From JAGMCF01 sp964398885 (GTDB lineage: Bacteria > Cloacimonadota > Cloacimonadia > JGIOTU-2): a stretch of 64,000 nucleotides of DNA. How positions within the stretch are numbered: the stretch's first letter is position 1; every line of letters starts with the position of its first letter. The position numbers were made by a program, and so were the translations under genes. Shown in pieces: positions 8,983 to 17,699 of the stretch. The notes beneath the pieces are model-generated. The model saw only the letters and a list, made by a program, of their open reading frames with translations. It was not told the origin of the DNA and searched no databases. The DNA lies in assembly GCA_964398885.1 (NCBI GenBank), contig CAYNOU010000001.1, forward strand, positions 35,670 to 99,669, in the 5' to 3' direction.

Positions 8983-9398
8983 ATGTAAATCCTTTTTTGC
9001 CACAGAGGCACAGAGCACACAGAGATAAATGTAAAATTACGAATTACAAGTACATTGCAATGATCCTAACGCCATTTTTAATGGTGTTTTAATAAACAGT
9101 CCCCGCGTACGCGGGGATCAAATCCTGCCCGTCTTGGCTCGGCACCAAGCCGAGACAGGTTAGGAACAATTAGGATCTGTACATTCAGCCTCTCAATTTT
9201 CATTATCCTTTGTCCCGACTCGTCGGGATGAATATTTCATCTAAAAATAACCCGCAAATGATATGTTTCAAACACCATTATCCCGGTATATCGGGAGACG
9301 GGCAGACAGGTGAAATACTTTGTAATCAATTTAATCAGGGACGGCATGAATGTTTCATTGTTGCGAAAGAGTTTGAATTTGTTTTTTTGGATTTTCTG
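8983..9398. other. 416-base repeat-rich intergenic region
   Basis: No gene is seen. It starts with a copy of the GCCACAGAGGCACAGAG repeat (8998-9035). It then has ATCCTAACGCCATTTTTAATGG, a CCCCGCGTACGCGGGG palindrome (about 9101-9117), a TTGGCTCGGC...GCCGAGAC palindrome (9133-9157), CCCGACTCGTCGGG, and CCCGGTATATCGGG (9283-9296). The open frame reading rightward through 9210-9413 has no ribosome site and crosses these palindromes. Confidence 0.6.
8998..9035 (-). repeat. Copy of the GCCACAGAGGCACAGAG dispersed repeat
   Basis: It reads GCCACAGAGGCACAGAG, then CACACAGAGATAAAT. Related copies lie at 12709-12780, 31854-31952, 35559-35700 and 63936-64000. Confidence 0.6.
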
Positions 9399-10667
9399 CT
9401 AACTGCTCATTAGTTTAAGGAATTCAGTATTATTTTTCGTATCTCTCATTTTATTTTTGAGAAACTCTATTGCACTGTAAGGGCTTTGATTTTTAAGATA
9501 TTTGCGAAGAACAAAGACGCGATTTCTAACTTCTTCTGATAGTAGCAATTCTTCCCTTCTTGTTCCAGATGTAACAAGGTCAATAGCCGGGTACATTCGG
9601 AGGTCACTTATTGAACGGTCTAAGACAAGTTCCATATTTCCAGTGCCTTTGAATTCTTCAAATATGACTGTATCCATTTTACTGCCAGTTTGAATTAATG
9701 CCGTTGCAATAATAGTCAGAGTTCCACCTTCTGCCGTGTTACGCGCAGCACCAAAGAACCGTTTGGGTTTATGCAATGCATTTGCATCCACGCCACCGGA
9801 AAGCACTTTTCCACTTGCAGGAACTAAAGCATTATAAGCTCTTGCAAGACGTGTAATACTGTCTAATAATATTACAACATCTTGGTTAAATTCAACCATT
9901 CTTTTGGCTTTTTCCATCACCATCTCTGCTAAGCGGACATGATGATAAGCTGTTTCGTCAAATGTAGAGCTTACAACCTCTGAGTTTATTGGTTTTACAA
10001 TTCTCTTCATTTCTGTGACCTCTTCTGGCCGTTCATCAATAAGAAGAACAATTACATAAACCTCCGGATGATTTGTTAATATAGCATTTGCGAGTTTTTG
10101 TAATAAAACAGTTTTTCCAGTTCGTGGTGCGGAAACAATTAAACCCCTTTGGCCTTTACCAATTGGAGTGAAAAGGTCAATTATTCTTGATGAGAGTTCA
10201 TTAGGGGTTGTTTCAAGATTTAATCTTTCTTCAGGATAAAAAGGTGTCAAAGAATCAAAATTAGGCATTTCAGCAACAGATTCCGGAGGTTCTCCATTTA
10301 TAGAATCAATTCTGATTAAAGCAAAATACTTCTCCTCATCCTTTGGAGAACGAACAGGACCTGCAATAATATTACCTTGTTTAATATGAAATTTCTTTAT
10401 CTGTGCTTTTGAAACATAGATGTCACTGATACCACTATTGTAATTATTCTCTGGGGATCTTAAGAAACCATAACCTTCATTTGTTAGGTCTATAACCCCA
10501 GTCGTAAATACCAGCCCTTCACTCTCAGCCTGTGCTTTCAGAATTTCATTAATTAGCTTCTCTTTGTTTAGAGATCTGTATTTTTTTATTTCAAATTCTT
10601 TTGCTAAACCATAAAGTTCATTTACAGTCTTTTTTTGAATATCCTTTAATCCTATTATGTTTTCCAT
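9399..10667 (-). CDS. rho: Transcription termination factor Rho
   Basis: A 422-residue Rho, a hexameric ATP-driven RNA translocase that releases RNA polymerase. The N-terminal helical domain (residues 1-45) is followed by the RNA-binding cold-shock-like fold (GVIDLTNEGYGFLRSPENNY, about 57-76). The ATPase domain has the P-loop SAPRTGKT (179-186), LLIDERPEEVTEM, Walker B VVILLDSITRLARAYN and the Q/R-loop region GTGNMELVLDRSI. The ATG has AGGAG upstream. tsaB ends 22 bases upstream, so the two probably share a transcript. Confidence 0.97.
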   Translation of the reverse strand: MENIIGLKDIQKKTVNELYGLAKEFEIKKYRSLNKEKLINEILKAQAESEGLVFTTGVIDLTNEGYGFLRSPENNYNSGISDIYVSKAQIKKFHIKQGNIIAGPVRSPKDEEKYFALIRIDSINGEPPESVAEMPNFDSLTPFYPEERLNLETTPNELSSRIIDLFTPIGKGQRGLIVSAPRTGKTVLLQKLANAILTNHPEVYVIVLLIDERPEEVTEMKRIVKPINSEVVSSTFDETAYHHVRLAEMVMEKAKRMVEFNQDVVILLDSITRLARAYNALVPASGKVLSGGVDANALHKPKRFFGAARNTAEGGTLTIIATALIQTGSKMDTVIFEEFKGTGNMELVLDRSISDLRMYPAIDLVTSGTRREELLLSEEVRNRVFVLRKYLKNQSPYSAIEFLKNKMRDTKNNTEFLKLMSS

Positions 10668-10689
10668 AATACTCCTATATTATTTTAAT

Positions 10690-11385
10690 TTATAATTTAT
10701 AATTTTGAATTTTATAATATTCTTCAGCTGATGACCTCCTGATATAGAATGGTTGCAGGTTTGCAATGTATTGATAGTCATAACTTAACTTAATATTCTT
10801 TTTGAATAAAATATCAATAAGAGATGCTGCTCGTGGATAATTAAGATGAGAAGGTGCAATTTTGTAATAAACTTTTACACCTGCATTTAATTCATCTTTT
10901 AGATTATCAATGCAAGGCCCAACAAAGACAACTTCCTCTTTTATACTATTTATCAATTCCTCAACAGTGAATAGTTGCGGATTAATCAATTCATCTAATT
11001 CTGAAGAATAAATTGCGCTATAAACCTGGCTTCTTCCAGCATCCAATAAGACACAAATATTTTTATTAGCAAAAGTAATATTATTCGCAAGAGACATCAA
11101 AGTAGAGATGGCAATTAATGGAATTTTTTGTCCATAACATATACCTTTTGCAGTTGAAAGCCCGATACGCAGACCTGTAAATGAGCCCGGACCAATTGCG
11201 ACTACAACCGCATTAATTTCATTAATGTGAATACCAGTTTCTTTTAACATTTTATCAATATTTGGTAATAAGGTTTTAGAATGTGTCTTGTAACTTTTTA
11301 TGGAATATTCAGCAATGATAGTTTTGTCGCTTGATATTGCAATACTACCAAATGTTGTTGATGTATCCAGAGCAAGAATTTTCAT
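10690..11385 (-). CDS. tsaB: tRNA threonylcarbamoyladenosine biosynthesis protein TsaB
   Basis: A 231-residue member of the ASKHA fold. In the TsaBDE complex TsaB pairs with TsaD, which transfers the threonylcarbamoyl group to A37 of ANN-decoding tRNAs. Diagnostic stretches are MKILALDTSTTFGSIAI at the N-terminus, the HSKTLLPNIDKML segment, and VVVAIGPGSFTGLRIGLSTAKG. The length is normal. It lies between a cupin gene and rho; spacing suggests a shared transcript with both. Confidence 0.93.
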   Translation of the reverse strand: MKILALDTSTTFGSIAISSDKTIIAEYSIKSYKTHSKTLLPNIDKMLKETGIHINEINAVVVAIGPGSFTGLRIGLSTAKGICYGQKIPLIAISTLMSLANNITFANKNICVLLDAGRSQVYSAIYSSELDELINPQLFTVEELINSIKEEVVFVGPCIDNLKDELNAGVKVYYKIAPSHLNYPRAASLIDILFKKNIKLSYDYQYIANLQPFYIRRSSAEEYYKIQNYKL

Positions 11386-11408
11386 TAGAATTAATCGGGC
11401 AAAAAATA

Positions 11409-11801
11409 TTAGCAGTTATTGACCTGTTTATTACCTAAAGGGTTTTTTGTTTCTTTTTTCTTTGTCTTTAAAGGTATAGCACAAAGAAAGCGGAGCAAAA
11501 TATCGCCCGTATTTTTAAATTGATGATATCTATTAGGGTCAATATAAATCACATCCCATTGCTGGAATTCTTTTTCTCCTTCTGAGGTGACCAATACCCC
11601 AGTTCCTTGCAGAATAAAGGTTTCATGCTCCCAATCGTGGGTATGGTATGGTGTATGGCCGCCCGGTTCAAGTTCAAACATCCGTAAAGCAAAATTTGGT
11701 GCATTGTCCTTATCTGAGACGAGCCAACGTATCTTGGTATTCTCTGCACCATCAACATTAACATTTTCCAATGGAACATTATTGAAATGCGTGAGTTTCA
11801 T
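11409..11801 (-). CDS. Small cupin-domain protein
   Basis: A 130-residue single-domain cupin. Cupin motif 1 reads GGHTPYHTHDWEHETFILQGTG (shown here as GGHTPYHTHDWEHE then TFILQGTG), with His and Glu metal ligands; motif 2 is DPNRYHQFKNTG. Small proteins of this type often bind a divalent metal, but the substrate cannot be told from sequence. A lysine-rich tail of about 20 residues follows the barrel. It sits 23 bases upstream of tsaB. Confidence 0.85.
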   Translation of the reverse strand: MKLTHFNNVPLENVNVDGAENTKIRWLVSDKDNAPNFALRMFELEPGGHTPYHTHDWEHETFILQGTGVLVTSEGEKEFQQWDVIYIDPNRYHQFKNTGDILLRFLCAIPLKTKKKETKNPLGNKQVNNC

Positions 11802-11955
11802 TAACGCCTCCTTATTGATTTTTTCCTACCATGCTGTTAATTTTTTTTGATAGGCTACTCTTATTTTCTGATACCAAAAAGAATGATTATATAGATGTTA
11901 GTCAATTTTTTTTTGAATATTAAATATTTATAATCAATTGACATTTTGGTTTTTT

Positions 11956-12708
11956 TTACTTATACTTCACATCATAAAGATACAATCCTTGTGAAGGTGC
12001 AGTTGCTCCTAACATTTTATAATCTTGCTTTTTTAGTATCTCCTGTAAATAATTATCAGGCAAATCATAATGAGAAATCTTTATCAGAGTTCCTACAATT
12101 CTACGAACCATATTGTGCAGGAATCTATCGGCAGTTATATAGAAAAGAAATTTGTCCTCTGTCTCCTCCCATTTAACAGAAATAATCGTGCATAGATAAT
12201 TATTCAATTGAGAAGTATCATTTGCAAAAACCTTAAAATCATAAGTTCCATTTAGGTATTTTATCACTTTATTTATTTCTTTAGTATTGATTTTTTTTGT
12301 TGGAAAAAAAGCAGTGTAATTTCTTTCAAATGGGTTGAAATTCCTATTGATTTTGTAAAGATAGGTTCTACTTATAGCAGAAAAGCGTGCATGAAAATCA
12401 GAGTCAACCACCTTGCAATCTTTAATATATATGGAATTCTGGAGAAGGCTATTTAATGCTTTGATAATATTTCCAGATTTCATTCTGGTTTGTGCTGTAA
12501 AATGTGCATATTGATTATATGCATGCACACCTCTATCAGTCCGACCAGATGCAACTAATTTTGTTTCTGATTTGAATATCCTGGAAAGACAGTTTTCCAT
12601 CACAAATTGGATAGATTTGTTTTTAACTAAGGAAATTCCATTCGTTTTTTGTCTTTGCCAGCCACAAAAATCAGTACCATCATAACAGAAGTTTAATAAA
12701 AATTTCAT
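11956..12708 (-). CDS. truA: tRNA pseudouridine synthase A
   Basis: A 250-residue TruA, which makes pseudouridine at positions 38-40 of tRNA anticodon stems. The family signature GRTDRGVHA is present with catalytic Asp58, as are FCYDGTDFCGWQRQ at the N-terminus and RFLHNMVRRIVGTL in the C-terminal half. The ATG is directly preceded by the end of a dispersed repeat (GATTTTCAG), so the leader next to the start is repeat-derived. It is probably the last gene of a transcript with the EcfT-like gene and the TPR lipoprotein gene upstream. Confidence 0.95.
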   Translation of the reverse strand: MKFLLNFCYDGTDFCGWQRQKTNGISLVKNKSIQFVMENCLSRIFKSETKLVASGRTDRGVHAYNQYAHFTAQTRMKSGNIIKALNSLLQNSIYIKDCKVVDSDFHARFSAISRTYLYKINRNFNPFERNYTAFFPTKKINTKEINKVIKYLNGTYDFKVFANDTSQLNNYLCTIISVKWEETEDKFLFYITADRFLHNMVRRIVGTLIKISHYDLPDNYLQEILKKQDYKMLGATAPSQGLYLYDVKYK

Positions 12709-12780
12709 CTGAAAATCTTAACCGCAAAGGACGCAAAGAATACAATCCCCGCGTCCGCAGGGACGCAAAGAAAATAATAA
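12709..12780 (-). repeat. Dispersed repeat next to the truA start, with nested palindrome
   Basis: Reading the plus strand: CTGAAAATC, then ACCGCAAAGGACGCAAAGAA, then an inserted CAATCCCCGCGTCCGCAGGG block, then ACGCAAAGAAAATAA. The outer part belongs to the same family as 31854, 35559 and 63936. The inserted block also occurs near 61516-61536. Confidence 0.65.
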
Positions 12781-12825
12781 TATAATAAAATACATAACTC
12801 TTCCGCCAGATGACGAATGTATATT

Positions 12826-13548
12826 TCATATAAACATTAACAAAAAGATTTGTATAATTATTATGGATAAAATTATAATATCGCTTAACTTGAATTCCAT
12901 TCCGTCTAGGCTCGGCCTAGCCGAGACTGATGTAATCCCCGATTCCTGAGCCTCGTCAGGAACGGGCTTAATCGGGGAGGAGTTAATTAATATCTCTGAA
13001 CAAAATGAAAGCCCTTTTATTTTATTCATTGATTTTTCCAAAAATGAATTGAAAGTAGATGAAACTTCCGATAATTTTATTTTTCTCCCTTTTTGTAATC
13101 TGTATGCAACTATTGTTTCAGAAAATTGGCAATAAAAAATAGGAACGAAGTTGATAATTCCATATATAAATATGATGAAATTGTCAAAAACTCTGTAATG
13201 CAAAAATCCTCTTAAATTCCTCAAAAAATTGTATCCTGATGTGGTATTAATCAAAATTGTGGTAAGACAAACTAATATCCCAATCCTAGCTATTATCAGT
13301 AAATCTCTTTGCCATGCAGTTCCAAAAATAAATCCTAATAATAATATTGCGAAGAATAGTGGAGAAAGTCCTAAAATTGCTGATATTGAATTTTTTAATA
13401 GTCGTAGATTCAATAAAAAGGTTATTGCCAATATTATCAGAACAGAGAAAATAAATATTTTATCTTTTATAAGAAATAATGCAATCAATTCAAAGAGCAC
13501 AAAGAATATTTTTCCTATTGGATTGAGATTGTTTAAATCAAGTGTCAT
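12826..13548 (-). CDS. EcfT/CbiQ-like membrane protein with an inserted palindrome-coded segment
   Basis: A 240-residue protein with about five or six membrane segments (for example FFVLFELIALFLI, IFSVLIILAITFLL, LSPLFFAILLLGFIF and a C-terminal IIILSIIIIQIFLLMFI). The order of helices and the cytoplasmic piece FSETIVAYRLQKGRK fit the EcfT/CbiQ family, the membrane coupling subunit of ECF-type vitamin or metal transporters. No ATPase or substrate-binding subunit is adjacent. A segment of about 26 residues (PIKPVPDEAQES...LDG) lies where the second coupling helix would be and is encoded by two nested palindromes (12897-12980). The family call is tentative and the protein may no longer be functional. 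Confidence 0.6.
   Translation of the reverse strand: MTLDLNNLNPIGKIFFVLFELIALFLIKDKIFIFSVLIILAITFLLNLRLLKNSISAILGLSPLFFAILLLGFIFGTAWQRDLLIIARIGILVCLTTILINTTSGYNFLRNLRGFLHYRVFDNFIIFIYGIINFVPIFYCQFSETIVAYRLQKGRKIKLSEVSSTFNSFLEKSMNKIKGLSFCSEILINSSPIKPVPDEAQESGITSVSARPSLDGMEFKLSDIIILSIIIIQIFLLMFI
12897..12980. repeat. Double palindrome inside the EcfT-like gene
   Basis: The first palindrome is TCTAGGCTCGG-CCTAGCCGAGA (about 12905-12927). The second is ATCCCCGATT...AATCGGGGA (about 12935-12977), enclosing CCTGAGCCTCGTCAGG. The same ingredients occur between genes at about 9133, 18478 and 31970. The reading frame stays open across it. Confidence 0.65.
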
Positions 13549-13566
13549 TATTTTTAATAAAAGGTA

Positions 13567-15543
13567 TTATTCTTTTTCTTTTATCTTCAAACTATCTACA
13601 GGGATAGTATTGACTATTCTACTTGTGTCTGACAAAGATTCTCTAATATAGTTGTTTCCATCAAAGAATGTTCTGATAAAAGTTGTTAAGTCAATATTAG
13701 GATATTCGTTAATAAGTTCTTTCAAATATGGTTTTGCCGCTGTTGTATCTGACAATTCTTCAATCAACAAATATGCCTTAGCATAGAGAGCCTTAGGATA
13801 GATTTCACTTTCTGGATAATTTGTAATGATGGTATCTAAATATGACATACTTTTTTCCAAACCAATACTTTTATTATAGTAATTCATAGATTTATAAAAT
13901 AGAGATTGGGATTTAAATTCATATTGGGTTGTTAGTTCATAAGGTTTGTTGTTAAGCATTCTTTTTGCTGCAAAGCAATATTTTGATTCAGGAATATCAT
14001 TTTCCATACGAGATACTACTTCTTTAGCCAGGAGTGTATCCTTTTTTATGTTAAATAGTATCCAGGTTTTTAAGAAAAGAGCTTTAGGATAAATTTCATT
14101 CTGGTAATACTCAATATTGTTTTTTAAATTTTCAATTTGTGTTGATAGAGGTTCTTTAGAAATTTCTTCTTTTATATTGGATTTTTCAGATAATGTATCT
14201 AAAGTATCTATATCAGATTTAATTGTATCCGATACTGGAATTGCAGTCAAGCTGTCAGGAATAAAGCTCAGACTATCCTGAATATTTGTTTTTAAACTTT
14301 CCGCAATAAAATTATTATAAAGTATATTAAGAGAATCCAACTGACAATTTAAAATGTTTAATTGATTAATAATCCTATCATATATTGCGATTGCAGAGTC
14401 AGGTAGAGATAAATCCAGATTATAGTATTCAGCAATATTGAATTGCGATTCAACAAGTTCAAGCAAATCATCGGAATTTTGTTTTGATTTATAAGCAATG
14501 AATTGATTAGCAGTCTTGATTTTTTTTAAAGCATCTGCCATCAATTCTTTATCAATTTTTTCAGATTTTACTTTTTGAAATTTCTCAACAGCATTTTCAT
14601 AGTCCTTAAGTAAAGAAAAATAGATTTCTCCCCAATGATAATAAGCTATATCTGCAATTTGTTTCCCTTTATTTTCGTTAATTAATTTCTCAAAAATTGA
14701 AAAGGCAGTTTCTGTATCTCCTGAATAAGCATAACAAATTCCGATGTTCAAATCAATTTCATTAATCTTATCATTAATTATTTCATCTTTCTTTAGCTTT
14801 TTGAATTGATTCTTTGACTTTTTGTATTGGTTTAACTCCATATAAATCTTACCAATATAAAATCTTGTATCTAACCTCATTCGCTTTGGGGGACTGTTTG
14901 AAAGAAGCTTATTAAAAGTGACCAATGAGTTATCATATTCTTCATTTTGATATTCAATTTGTGCGTATTGGAAAAGAGCGTTCAGGTAGGATTCTTTTGA
15001 AATTTTCTTTTCAATTAAAGTCTGGAGAATTACTTCTGCCTGGGTGTAATCCTTCTCTTCAAGATAGTATTTTGATAGATATAGATATGCTTGCTCGCGA
15101 TAAGAAATAAATTTATCATCATTGAAAATAATATTAAACTGGGTTTTTGCCTCATCAATTTCTTTTAATTTAAGGTATGTTCTTGCGAGGTATAGTATAG
15201 TTAAAGGGTATGATGGACTTTCATTGTAATACTGCTCAATTTCCTGAAATTTTTTCAAAGCTTTCAGATAATGCTCTTGTTCAAAAAAGCATTTTCCCAT
15301 AAGCAGAAGCGCATCATCTGCATATTTGCTTTTTGGATATTCTTTAATTACATAAGCACATTTTGCAATTGATTTTTCAAATGTTTTTTTAATGCTTGAA
15401 TTTATTTTATTATTGTTTTTTTCTTTGGCTGTTTTTGCTTCTGTATAGTATCTTTTGGCATTGTAAAAGGTGTTAAAATATACATCATAGTAACCACAAG
15501 AACTGATTAAGGTAAATATTATAATTAAATAGATTTTTTTCAT
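13567..15543 (-). CDS. Large TPR-repeat lipoprotein
   Basis: A 658-residue protein with a lipoprotein signal (MKKIYLIIIFTLISSC; lipobox LISSC, Cys at 16). It is followed by many TPR-like units from about residue 50 to 340, including SKYADDALLLMGKCFFEQEHYLKALKKF and SPSYPLTILYLARTYLKLKEIDEAKTQF, then a Ser/Asp-rich linker (about 410-460) and further TPR units to about 630. It resembles outer-membrane assembly or gliding-type TPR lipoproteins, but no specific partner is visible. It is followed after 18 bases by the EcfT-like gene. Confidence 0.8.
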   Translation of the reverse strand: MKKIYLIIIFTLISSCGYYDVYFNTFYNAKRYYTEAKTAKEKNNNKINSSIKKTFEKSIAKCAYVIKEYPKSKYADDALLLMGKCFFEQEHYLKALKKFQEIEQYYNESPSYPLTILYLARTYLKLKEIDEAKTQFNIIFNDDKFISYREQAYLYLSKYYLEEKDYTQAEVILQTLIEKKISKESYLNALFQYAQIEYQNEEYDNSLVTFNKLLSNSPPKRMRLDTRFYIGKIYMELNQYKKSKNQFKKLKKDEIINDKINEIDLNIGICYAYSGDTETAFSIFEKLINENKGKQIADIAYYHWGEIYFSLLKDYENAVEKFQKVKSEKIDKELMADALKKIKTANQFIAYKSKQNSDDLLELVESQFNIAEYYNLDLSLPDSAIAIYDRIINQLNILNCQLDSLNILYNNFIAESLKTNIQDSLSFIPDSLTAIPVSDTIKSDIDTLDTLSEKSNIKEEISKEPLSTQIENLKNNIEYYQNEIYPKALFLKTWILFNIKKDTLLAKEVVSRMENDIPESKYCFAAKRMLNNKPYELTTQYEFKSQSLFYKSMNYYNKSIGLEKSMSYLDTIITNYPESEIYPKALYAKAYLLIEELSDTTAAKPYLKELINEYPNIDLTTFIRTFFDGNNYIRESLSDTSRIVNTIPVDSLKIKEKE

Positions 15544-15809
15544 TGGAAAATAGCACGCAGATTTTGCTGATAAAGCTGATGAACACAGCTAAATATAATA
15601 AATTCTTTCATAAATATATACACTTGATAATTTCCGAGGAGTCGTCATGGACCACTCCATGACGAACTTAAACCAACCACGGAATATCTTTTCCAAGGGA
15701 TCTGCCCTCTGGCATGGACTAATTATCCTTTACAGTAATTCAAAGCAGAAAATTGGCGCAGCGAATTTGAGACTCGTTTCGCTGCGCACATAGTATCGTT
15801 TCTTTTCAC
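15544..15809. other. Intergenic region with two palindromes
   Basis: It contains GTCATGGACCACTCCATGAC (about 15644-15663), a member of the CTGTCATGGA...TCCATGACAG family seen around pilC, and a strong hairpin at 15756-15787. No gene is seen. Confidence 0.5.
15756..15787 (-). terminator. Hairpin downstream of the HutH-family gene
   Basis: GCGCAGCGAA pairs with TTCGCTGCGC across a loop of about 12 bases, 23 bases after the stop codon. On the minus strand it is followed by CAATTTTC. It is a probable transcription end signal. Confidence 0.5.
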
Positions 15810-17333
15810 TTATTCCAAACTTCCTACAACCTTTTCCACTTCTTCCAAAATTTCACAAGATTTAACTAATTCTTTCATTCTATTATGGTCAGAATATAAA
15901 GGACGGTCTTCATCTAAATGCTTTACATATTTTCTGACTATTTTTCTAGCAGTAGATACTCCTTTACCTGGATTAAAATCACGGAAATCCAAAGCTTGTG
16001 CTGCAGCCATAAATTCAATTCCTAGTACACCAAAGGCATTATCCAAAATCTGGTCATTTTTGATAGCAGTATTCATTCCCATAGAAACAAAATCTTCCTG
16101 GTCAGCCGCAGCAGGAATAGACATTGTGGAAGCTGGTGCAGATAGAATTCTTTGCTCAACAATCAAGGAGCATGCAGTGTATTGGCTAAGCATCATTCCT
16201 GAGAACATTCCAGCTCCCTTTGTTAAAAATGGAGGTAATCCAATACTCAATGCTGGATTCGTTAAACGATTGAGTCTTCTTTCAGACATAACACACACCA
16301 TAGTTACAGCAGCACTTATCATATCCATTGGTAATGAAATAGGCGTTCCTTGAAAATTGGCTCCTGTTATTGTTAATTTATATTCTGGGAAGAAAACAGG
16401 ATTATCGCCTACACCATTAAGTTCTATTTCTACCTGACTTTTGGCGTAAGCTACAGCATCGTGAACTGCACCAATTACTTGTGGTGTAGAGCGCATAGAA
16501 TAGGCATCCTGAACCTTCATTTTAAATTTGCCAGTTAGAAGCTCGCTTCCTTCTACACATTTATTTAGAGCCTTAGCGGTTCTAACAGCTCCAGAAAAGC
16601 CTCTTATCTGATGTAGTCGGATGTCATAAGGTTTCATATTGGCATATAATGCTTCCAGTGTCATTGCACAGGCAATTTCTGCCTGTTTAAGCCAGCGATT
16701 GATATCATACAATTGAATAGCGCTCATAGCAGTAAGTAAGTTTGAGCCATTTATGGCAGCCAGCCCATCTCTGGCTTTTAATCCTGGAATAGGAATTCCT
16801 GCTCGTTCCATTGCAACTTTGCCTGGTAACCGTTCTTCTTTGTAATATGCCTCACCTTCACCCATTAACAAAAGGGCAAGTTGAGCCATCGGAGCTAAAT
16901 CTCCACTTGCCCCAACTGAACCTTTCTGACATACAACTGGCGTAACACCTTTGTTTAACATTTCAACAAAGGTTAGGGGTATTTCTGGTCGGCATCCTGA
17001 TTTTCCTTTGGCAAGAACATTTATTCTACTTGCCATTGCTCCGCGTATATATTCAATTGGTGCCGGGTCTCCAATACCTGCCGCATGATTATAAATCAAA
17101 TACTTCTGAAATTGTTTTGTCTGCTCATCATCCAATACCACTTCAGAAAATTCGCCTATGCCTGTATTAACTCCATACATAATTTCATGCGCTTGTATCT
17201 TTTCTTCCAGCATAGCACGACATATCTTAATCTTTTTTAAAGCTTCGGGATGAAGCTCAACCTTTTCATTGTGTCTAGCGATCCGAACCAGTTTTTCAAC
17301 TGTTAATCCTGAACCATCTAATACTATAGCCAT
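15810..17333 (-). CDS. hutH: Histidine ammonia-lyase family enzyme (MIO enzyme)
   Basis: A 507-residue aromatic amino acid lyase. The family removes ammonia from an aromatic amino acid with a self-made MIO electrophile; in HutH the product is urocanate. The MIO triad is present (Ala142-Ser143-Gly144 in GSVGASGDLAPM), as are the catalytic Tyr53 in YGVNTGIG, His83 in NHAAG (the position that favours His in HutH), and QEDFVSMG, where HutH usually has QEDHVSMG. The Glu favours histidine as substrate. No hutU, hutI or other histidine-degradation gene is beside it, so aminomutase or another lyase activity is possible. Ribosome site TTGGAGG is strong. Confidence 0.85.
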   Translation of the reverse strand: MAIVLDGSGLTVEKLVRIARHNEKVELHPEALKKIKICRAMLEEKIQAHEIMYGVNTGIGEFSEVVLDDEQTKQFQKYLIYNHAAGIGDPAPIEYIRGAMASRINVLAKGKSGCRPEIPLTFVEMLNKGVTPVVCQKGSVGASGDLAPMAQLALLLMGEGEAYYKEERLPGKVAMERAGIPIPGLKARDGLAAINGSNLLTAMSAIQLYDINRWLKQAEIACAMTLEALYANMKPYDIRLHQIRGFSGAVRTAKALNKCVEGSELLTGKFKMKVQDAYSMRSTPQVIGAVHDAVAYAKSQVEIELNGVGDNPVFFPEYKLTITGANFQGTPISLPMDMISAAVTMVCVMSERRLNRLTNPALSIGLPPFLTKGAGMFSGMMLSQYTACSLIVEQRILSAPASTMSIPAAADQEDFVSMGMNTAIKNDQILDNAFGVLGIEFMAAAQALDFRDFNPGKGVSTARKIVRKYVKHLDEDRPLYSDHNRMKELVKSCEILEEVEKVVGSLE

Positions 17334-17429
17334 GTTAATCCTCCAATGTAATAAATTTTTATGTTTTTAAATATAGATTTTAAACTCGTCAAATACTAAA
17401 GAGTTTTTATAAAAAATATTTGTTAAAAA

Positions 17430-17691
17430 TCAGAGCATAAAATATCCGATTTTTGCCTGAACTCTATTCAAAAAATGATGGATATGCTCTTTATTCGGCA
17501 AACTTACAAGTATTTCACGGATACCTAATTTTGCTCCTAATTGTCTTAATAGAAGGCAGATAATTAGTCTTTAGAAATAATATTGCAATTTCTCTAACTT
17601 CAAAAGAATCGGAAAGAATACTTTCGTTGATGTATAGCATACAATTCTCCACTCTATAGTCATTCCCTATGTTCAGTCTTCTTAACTTCAT
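17430..17691 (-). pseudogene. Possible small gene broken by a frameshift
   Basis: From ATG 17691, just after the stop of the upstream gene, one frame gives about 48 protein-like residues (MKLRRLNIGNDYRVENCMLY, ending ILFLKTNYLPS). It soon stops, but a second frame continues with LRQLGAKLGIREILVSLPNK and ends at a TGA at 17430. Joining the frames gives a plausible 86-residue protein. I do not recognise it. A sequencing error or a chance pair of open frames is also possible. Confidence 0.35.
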
Positions 17692-17699
17692 TTCTTGTT

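Noticed and set aside
9210..9413. A 67-codon plus-strand frame
   Set aside because: It begins within palindromic repeat sequence and runs into the rho 3' end; no ribosome site.
13229..13651. A 140-codon open frame on the plus strand across the EcfT-like and TPR genes
   Set aside because: It is antisense to two real genes and crosses their junction; no initiation signal is seen.
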